This document shows positions 57,366-64,000 of a DNA stretch of 64,000 bases, in pieces (position 1 is the stretch's first letter; every line of letters starts with the position of its first letter). The stretch is from Strongyloides papillosus (lineage: Eukaryota; Nematoda; Chromadorea; Rhabditida; Strongyloididae): assembly GCA_005656395.1 (NCBI GenBank), contig SRSI01000013.1, positions 2,046,001 to 2,110,000 of the forward strand, given 5' to 3'. Both the position numbers and the translations under genes were made by a program. Below the pieces are notes generated by a model. The model was given only the letters and a program-made list of their open reading frames with translations. It was not told where the DNA came from and searched no databases.

Positions 57366-58792
57366 CAGAATAGCCCGCCTAAAACTTCCCAGATATTTGC
57401 ATATATATCTCCGTCCATAGTTAAGCTACAAACATGGTAATATAATCATTTTGTAGCTGCGATATATGAAATCTTTAATCTATTGACATATTAATAAAAT
57501 GTGGACTCTAAGCGGAGTTATAGACCTTCAAAAATTGGGTTCATTTTTCGACTTTTACTAAATGTAACTTTTTTATTTAGAAAGATTTTTTAAAAATTGT
57601 TGCAGATTCTGAAAGTATAAAGTCTTTTGTACTAACTCTCAAAATTACATAAAAATTAAATTCCGGCAACTATGTTAAATTTTTAAATAAAAGTTAAAAT
57701 CTTAATTTTTTCCAAAAAATCAAAGTTTTTTAAGAATAAAATTTTAATCAGGTAATTTTTAAAGACTTTTATTAATATTCTGATAGAACAAGCGAAGCTC
57801 TATCGAATAAGTATAGTATCACTAAATTTAATGGAGTTTGAAGAAAGTTACGAATAGTCAAAATTGACCATTTTTTACAATAATTCTATAAAAAAAGAAA
57901 ATATGTCAATCTTTTTTAAATTTTCAGGCACGGATTATGTTTTATTTTCAAAAGTATTAAAAATATTGCCCTTATTTAATAAAAACTTGCTCATATTTTA
58001 AAAATACAAGGTATGAGATTATGAGTGAATATACAAAAAATTAAAAAAACACATTATAAATGTTCTTACAGAGTAATATCTATACAAAATAGTATAAAAT
58101 AATTGTAAATGATGTGAAAATATTAGAAAAATTATTCTTTTCTTGAATTTAGTGGTAAAGAATATTTCAGTTCTTTAGACAATTTATAAACAAACAAGTA
58201 ATAATCTGTAAACTAATATGAATAAGTAGTGTTATTATTGCTATTAGGATACCATAAAGATCGGGGAAAGTATTATTTGTATTTTAACTTTCAAATGAAA
58301 GTGTCAAAAAGTGGACTTTGGCAAATCATAACTTCTTTCAAAGTGAACCGCTTAGAATGGTCATATACTTATTCGATAATGCTTCGCTTACTTTATCAGA
58401 ATATTAATAAAAAATTTTTACAAATTACCTGATTAAAATTTAATTCTCAAAAAACATCGATTTTTTGACAAAAATCAAGATTTTTTCTTTTATTTAAAAA
58501 TTTAATTATGTAATTTTGGGAGTTAGTACAAAAGACTTTGTACTTTCAGAATCTACAACAATTTTTAAAAAATTTTTCCAAATAAAAAAGTTAAATTTAG
58601 TGAAAGTCGAAAAATGCACTCAATATTTGAAAGCCTACAACTGTACCCAGAATCCACATTCCGTTGTGAAATCTATATAATTAGCATCATATGTATCTCA
58701 GCTACAAAATGAGTATAATAATATGTTTGTAGCTTATCTACACGCAGAGCTACATATGCAAATGTCTAGGGAGTCTTACGTGGGCCACCTTG
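57366..58792. mobile_element. TA-flanked foldback element, copy B
   Basis: The 1,427-bp element has TA on both sides; ends are CAGAATAGCCCGCC (mutated) and the complement of CAAGGTGGCCCACG. It is nearly a full palindrome: GTACTTTCAGAATCT in the right arm faces AGATTCTGAAAGTATAAAGT in the left, and AGCTTCGC...TATCAGAATAT faces its complement. Arms are roughly 500 to 600 bp. The right arm matches copy A (36215-37073) closely. No ORF of its own. Confidence 0.8.
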
Positions 58793-58799
58793 TATGTGT

Positions 58800-59255
58800 T
58801 ACAGTGCTAAAATGCGATAAAAAATTTCTTCTTCTTAGAAATGAATTCATTATTTTCAATTTATCGTTGTTAACTAAAAAAGTTGTTAGTTAATACGATA
58901 CAATAAATAATAATATTTTATTAAGATACTTAAGAATGACAGTAACAAGATGTGAGTTTTAAAATAATATAAAAACTGATATTTAAGATAAATTTTCCGC
59001 CATAAATGCTTTTATGATAAGGCGTGGCTTACATCGCCGTTCCAGCTTAATAATGATGTGCAAGTTATTAATGTAAGTACTAATTCTCGATACGATTTTC
59101 ATTGATAAATTACCAACCTAATCCCATGGTGATAAATTATATATTATTATTACATAATAATTTAATTAATTTTCTTTTGGATTTTTTTTCGTGTATGATC
59201 TTTATATAATAATTTATTATTTCCACTTCAACATTCTATTTTTCAGATCATCTTG
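58800..59255. other. Upstream flank of the gene at 59261
   Basis: AT-rich, no ORF. It ends in the acceptor TTCTATTTTTCAG, 14 bases before the ATG. Confidence 0.45.
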
Positions 59256-59260
59256 CCATA

Positions 59261-59605
59261 ATGGAAAAGTTCTGCCGTATCAATTGTGACGCTTATGTTA
59301 AGGATATGTGTGCCGTTCAACCTTCAACCGCTTGTCCGACACCTTCACCAACGACTACTTCAACACCTCCACCAACTCCCGCTCCAACAACTTGTCCAAC
59401 TCCATCTCAATTTATTTCCTTTCCTCAGGAACTAGCTGTTGAGTTGCTGGAGAGTTTGGTCATTGTGAGTCTCATGTGATTTATTGTATTTCTTCATGTT
59501 AAGTTTCAAGCATATAAACAACGAAGCCAAGAACGAAGAGTTCATCAACATCAAGAACAAAGAAATCGAAGAGTTCCTCAAGAATCTCTTCATCGACAAG
59601 TTTAG
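59261..59605 (+). CDS. Small Cys- and Pro/Thr-rich protein, two exons
   Basis: Exon 1 (59261-59464) begins MEKFCRINCDAYVKDMCAVQ, with four spaced cysteines. A mucin-like Pro/Thr/Ser tract (ACPTPSPTTTSTPPPTPAPT) and ISFPQELAVELLESLVI follow. GTGAGT at 59465 is a donor in phase 0. With the acceptor at 59502-59503, exon 2 reads FQAYKQRSQERRVHQHQEQ and ends at TAG 59605, about 101 residues in all. A second acceptor seven bases on gives a frame that would run into the foldback element, so I prefer the first. The Thr/Pro tract could carry O-glycans. No signal peptide is visible. The frame is intact and C-ending codons are common, suggesting a live gene. Family unknown. Confidence 0.6.
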
Positions 59606-59644
59606 AAGTTGCTGGTTTCTTTTCTTTCTACATATAAATATATA

Positions 59645-62127
59645 CAGGGTGTCCCATAATTAACTCCCCACCTGCGAGAGCTAATAACTTTTTTCTACGA
59701 AAAGATAAAAACGTGAAATTTTGCAGGTTAGTAGAACTAAGAGACTATATTTTTTATTTTTTTTGTTTTTAAAAAATTATGGTCTCATTAGGACTTATGG
59801 CCATTTAAAAAAATGTGTTTTTTTCGCTTTTATGAGTACGTAACTTTTTTATATGAAGAGATATTGAAATGATTCTTTTACAGATCGAAAGCTCAACTTC
59901 TTTTGTACTAGAATCTTCAAAATTATAAATATTGAACTTCATTAACATTGTTTAATTTTAAATTAAAACAAAAAAATTACGATTTTTGCCAAAATTTCGT
60001 AGTTTTTTCAAAATTAAAGCTCATTGAGAAGATTCTCACAAAAGTTTTATTACTATTCCAATGGAGTTAACGAAGCTCTATCAAATGAGTATAGTGCTAT
60101 TAAAATCAAATGCCATTGATGAAAGTTATGATTTATCAAAGATCACAAATTTCGTACTTTTGGTAAAAAATAAAGTTACAAACACTAATTTTTCTAACAT
60201 ATTTAATACTTAATATTATTATTATAATCAATAAAGTGTGCTAATTTACAGTATATTGCTCATTTATCCATATTTAGTTAAAATATACAAACAAAATTTT
60301 CATCAAATGAGAGACCACTCTATCAAATGACAGACCATTCTATCAAATGACGGACCATTTTCTAAAATTTACATATTTCCATTAAATTTGTATTATTTGA
60401 TTGTTTTTTTTGCATTAAATATTTTTAAAAAAAGTTTTTATTTTTTTTTGGTTTTTAAAAAGAACGAAGAAGTAAGTATATGAAAATTTAATAAGATTAT
60501 TTCTACGTATTTGTTAAAATAGTAATTTCTTATCGGATCATTTAGAATAAATTTAAACAATATATCATAATATTATTTTGTCATGTAAATAGATACGAAA
60601 TATAAAATTATAAACTTCGTATTGATAATTAAAGAATATCAGCATTAAATTGTATAACATTAATATTTGTAGCATTAAACTAAAAATTTATATTTTATTG
60701 TATCAGATTAACTTTAATTTTAAATTGAATATATTTTAAACTTATTTATACTAATAATTTCTATGAACGTTCAAAATTTTTAAATTTGTACAAATTAATC
60801 TTTTAATCTGTTATAAAATTTTTTGAAGAGTATAAAAATTATTTTAACATTTAAGATCATTTTAATTTTATTTAATGTTTAGTAAAAAATAAATAATTTT
60901 TCTAACATGCTTGGTAATTTATTTATAGACATTTTACTAATAATTAAATAGTACTCTACAATTTTTATAATATTAAGTTTTGTTTTTATCGAATTTTTTT
61001 ATTTTTTCAAATTTATTTATTTTACTAGAAGTTATTTAATTGAAATTTGTGATAATTTTTTTTCATTTTAATGGTTTGAGAAATGACAAAAAGGTCCAGG
61101 AAGGAATGAAATAGCGTTAGTTTCGATAAAAATTGTTTGCGTTTATTAAATCATAAAATATTACAAAAAACTTTATTAAAATTATGGCAATATTGGTAAA
61201 ACTAAAAAAATTATAATTATTATAAAATTTAATTCTAAAATGGTCCGTCATTTGATAAAAATGGTCTGTCATTTGATAAAATTGGTCCTTTAAATGATGA
61301 AAAAATTGTTTGTGTGAAAAATTACAATAATTTTTATCACTTAAATTTCTTTAAAAATCATTTTTCTTAACATTTATTACAATTCATCTGAGTTTTATAC
61401 TATTTTACATAATAATTGCCCTAAAAGAGCATTTTTATGCATCTTTCAAAAATATCGTATATTCGGCCTCGTTCTTATAATGTTTATGTTTGAAATATAA
61501 ACAAATAACAATACGAAATAGGATAATATTTCAATTACTTTCATTAAAAAAGCATTATAAATGTTGAAAAACTAAAACAAAACAACATATTTTTTCTAAA
61601 TTCTAAAGAAAATGGAGGAAGTAGACTATTTTTGGATTGTCATAACTTTCTTAAAACTTATTACTAGAAAACAGGATTATTACCGTTAGATAGAGCATCG
61701 TTTACTCTATCAGAATAATAATAAAGCTTTTGCGAGAATCTTCACAATGAGCTTTAATTTTGAAAAAACTATGAAATTTTTGCAAAAGTCGTAGTTTTTT
61801 TGTTTTAATTAAAAATTAAACAATGTTAATGAAGTTTAATATTTATGATATTAAGGACGTTAGTACAAACGAAGTTGAGCTTTCGATCTGTAAAAGAATC
61901 ATCTAAATATCTCTTTATATTAAAAAGATACGTACTCATAAAGGCAAAAAAACACATTTTTTTTTAAATGGCTATAAGTCCTAATGGGACCAAAAGTTTT
62001 TAAAAATAAAAAAAATAAAAAATATTGTCTCTTAGTTCTACTAATTTGCAAAATTTCACATTTTTATCTCTTCGTAAAAAAAAGTTATTAGCTCCCGCAG
62101 GTGGAAAGTTAATTATGAGACACCCTG
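59645..62127. mobile_element. TA-flanked foldback element C with ~500-900-bp arms
   Basis: TA flanks 2,483 bp whose ends are perfectly inverted over CAGGGTGTC. ATTAACTCCCCACCTGCG faces CGCAGGTGGAAAGTTAAT, shifted only by small changes. Pairing continues for at least 480 bp (for example ACAGATCGAAAGCTCAACTT against its complement). Further in, three ~20-bp units ATCAAATGACAGACCATTCT at 60302-60360 face three inverted units at about 61240-61290. No transposase frame exists. CAGGGTGTC ends and TA targets are shared in style with copies A and B. Confidence 0.85.
60302..60360. repeat. 20-bp tandem units, three copies
   Basis: ATCAAATGA(G/C)(A/G)GACCA(C/T)T recurs every 20 bp; the inverted set lies near 61240-61290. 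Confidence 0.85.
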
Positions 62128-62200
62128 TATATTATAATTAATGAACATTTCTATCCTTTTTGTAAATTTTTAAAAATTAAAAAAGTTTATATTTAATGAG

Positions 62201-62440
62201 TTAAATTGGTGAATCGCCAGTAGATAAAACAATACTTACAATCAAGAAAGACACCAAATAATAAGAGGACATTATTTTAAACTTTGAGATTATATAGAAA
62301 AAAATAAACAAATAGAATAGACGTTATACAATAATTAAATGGACTAGACTTACCCAAGTATTTACTTGCTTTATCGAAGATCTCCTTAGTTAGTAATGAA
62401 GTGTTAAAATATTGGGAGAAAGGAAAAATAAAGAGTCATC
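62201..62440 (-). pseudogene. Possible gene remnant with signal-peptide-like start
   Basis: A minus-strand frame ending SLLTKEIFDKASKYLG at a GTAAGT donor (near 62352) follows a TATAAATAG box near 62455. About 80 bases later ATG 62272 starts MSSYYLVSFLIVSIVLSTGD, a secretion-signal-like peptide that stops after 23 residues. A GTAAGT also occurs within it. Pieces look genuine but do not join into one protein. The foldback element inserted 74 bases beyond may have removed the rest. Confidence 0.25.
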
Positions 62441-63007
62441 ACAATTTAAATCTATTTATACCCGAAATTTTGAACGTTTGATTGGTATTATGTCGATCAA
62501 ACTGTATACTAAAATATTTTTTCTCGTTTAAAAATATCGAGATTTTTTCAAAATTTCTTTCCATTTAAATTAACTGAAAATCACTAAAAACAAGGATTCT
62601 GATAATAATAACAAGAGATTTGATAGAAAAATAAGGAATTCGACGAAAAAATGAGCTTACTAGCAAAATAACCAAAAATGCTTTCGAATCAAAACAAAGA
62701 TGATTCAAAAAGATTCATTGTATAGAATCTCGGTACTGATGGTCAACATCACGTAGATAAGCAGTCGAGTCCATCAGTTGCTTTACTGATTAGAAAAAGA
62801 CCCAGAAATTCTTAAGGCCTCATGGCTGCTCCTTAGTTTTCTTAATACTAATCAATTTTAACTCAAATACCCTCTTTTGAGCCACCTATTAATAATAATA
62901 AATAATTGAAAAATCTTCTTTTTTCCTATATGTAGTGTGATAATGACAGCAGTGTTTGCTACTGATGCAATGTTCTGGCTTTTTTTCTTCAAAAAAATCT
63001 ACTCGAA

Positions 63008-63240
63008 AAAACAAATACTGCAAAACAATTTACTGCAAATGCTAAAAAATACTAAGAAATGTGTTTATTTATTTTTATTCATGCTTATAATATCGAAAAC
63101 TTATAAAAAATCAATTAAAAATACAAATGCTGCACAAAACAATTTGCTACAAATGCTTCAAAATGCATAATAATATGTTCATTTATCGTTATTTATGCTT
63201 AGAATACCCTTTATTGCAAAAAATCCCATTAAAAAAATTT
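63008..63240. repeat. ~116-bp tandem duplication
   Basis: ACTGCAAAACAATTTACTGC and the following ~100 bp (including TTCATGCTTATAATATCG) recur from about 63127 as GCTGCACAAAACAATTTGCT onward with substitutions. It explains the repetitive AAQNNLLQML-like ORFs here, which I do not call genes. Confidence 0.75.
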
Positions 63241-63409
63241 GAAGGTGGTCTCCTTATTTCAAACTTTAGCCCTTACATAATCATTATATTTTATTATTTT
63301 TTAGTACAATCAACATTAATTAACTTTGTTATATTGAAATTTAAAGATAATTTAAATATTAAATATATTATATATTGTAAGTGTTTTGAGATAATAAATG
63401 AATGACTCG

Positions 63410-64000
63410 CTCATCTACATTCACATATTTAGTTAATACTTGGAGGGACCTTATCGGTCTCCAAAATAACAAACTTGGACAGTTTAATTTTTTAAATGAA
63501 AGGTAATTGAAAAAATACTTTCTGTTGTTAACTATTAAACACTTTTTACGTTTTACATATTATCTTTTTCTGGACAATCTACAGGATGAAAAAAGTAAAG
63601 TCTTTGTAATGACAATGCTTTTTAACCTATTTTATATAAAAGTACTAAAATTGTCCGGGTATTTAATTTTTATTTAATAAACTTGAGATGATAAGGTATT
63701 TTGAAATTTTATAAATGTAAAAATATATGAACTGATAAGCTCAATATACTCAGATTCTTAAATTTTACAAAAAATTGCAATAGATTTCTTTAAATTGAAA
63801 GATTAAAGTTTCATTGATTTGTAGTGATGTCCACGAAATTATTTCTGGCGAGTATGTTCTGGCTGATCATCTTGAACATACCGTAGACTATTAATATTAA
63901 ATGCCATTAATCATGTTAAAATAAATCCGTCTTAAAACGAATTTAATTTTAGTTTACATATAATTTACTAACATTGTTGCCTCTTTTTTAAGAGGTACTT
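63410..64000. other. Gene-free stretch to the window end
   Basis: AT-rich sequence with no supported gene, repeat or element. Confidence 0.5.

Noticed and set aside
62937..63405. Two plus-strand ORFs with NNLLQML repeats
   Set aside because: Both are translations of a ~116-bp tandem duplication in AT-rich DNA; no start context or splice signals.
1..64000. CRISPR arrays, rRNA genes, bacterial operons
   Set aside because: No regularly spaced short direct repeats with unique spacers, no rRNA-like blocks and no prokaryotic gene arrangement were seen.

Overview
The window is very AT-rich animal DNA and most probably comes from a nematode. Spliced genes use tiny introns of about 37 to 55 bp with GT(A/G)AGT-type donors and mostly (T)TTCAG or TTTTAG acceptors. 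Several small genes have a lone splice acceptor 3 to 14 bases before their ATG, as expected for spliced-leader trans-splicing or a short 5' UTR intron. Identification to genus is not possible by eye; a Strongyloides-type AT-rich nematode is my inference. Nothing looks bacterial: there are no operons, ribosome binding sites or CRISPR arrays.

The region is gene-poor and dominated by mobile DNA and broken genes. Bases 1 to 4036 hold the pol part of a Ty3/gypsy-class LTR retrotransposon, entered through a candidate -1 frameshift site and followed by a polypurine tract and an unrecognised 237-residue ORF. Next come a small spliced membrane-protein gene (4641-5137, minus) and a broken glycoprotein-like gene (5581-6780, minus). 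From 6.8 to 33 kb lie decayed DNA transposons (a TA-target MITE family, a hAT-like MITE with a perfect 8-bp target duplication, a piggyBac pseudogene, a 31.5-32.7 kb foldback element), a 312-bp tandem repeat, and pieces of worm-like genes carrying stops and frameshifts. Between 33 and 38 kb there are an RPA-like OB-fold gene with a damaged 5' half, a MATH-domain pseudogene and a TA-target foldback element.

A unit at 37869-43134 is bounded by two similar ~230-bp LTR-like repeats and contains an intronless, damaged tetraspanin fused to an RG-rich tail. At 44579-48447 sits a complete, apparently young LTR retrotransposon: two identical 81-bp LTRs, a perfect 5-bp target duplication, primer-binding site, polypurine tract and one uninterrupted 1202-codon gag-pol ORF. 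A second LTR-bounded unit lacking pol (52575-57332) carries its own LTRs, polypurine tract and 4-bp target duplication, plus a small gene on the opposite strand. The right end holds two further long-inverted-repeat elements (57366-58792 and 59645-62127) around a small Pro/Thr-rich gene at 59261.

The retrotransposon genes encode the machinery for their own copying. The foldback and MITE elements carry no transposase and must be moved in trans. The remaining genes are small, mostly damaged and of unknown function. Together this suggests a region under weak selection where mobile elements and dying gene copies collect.
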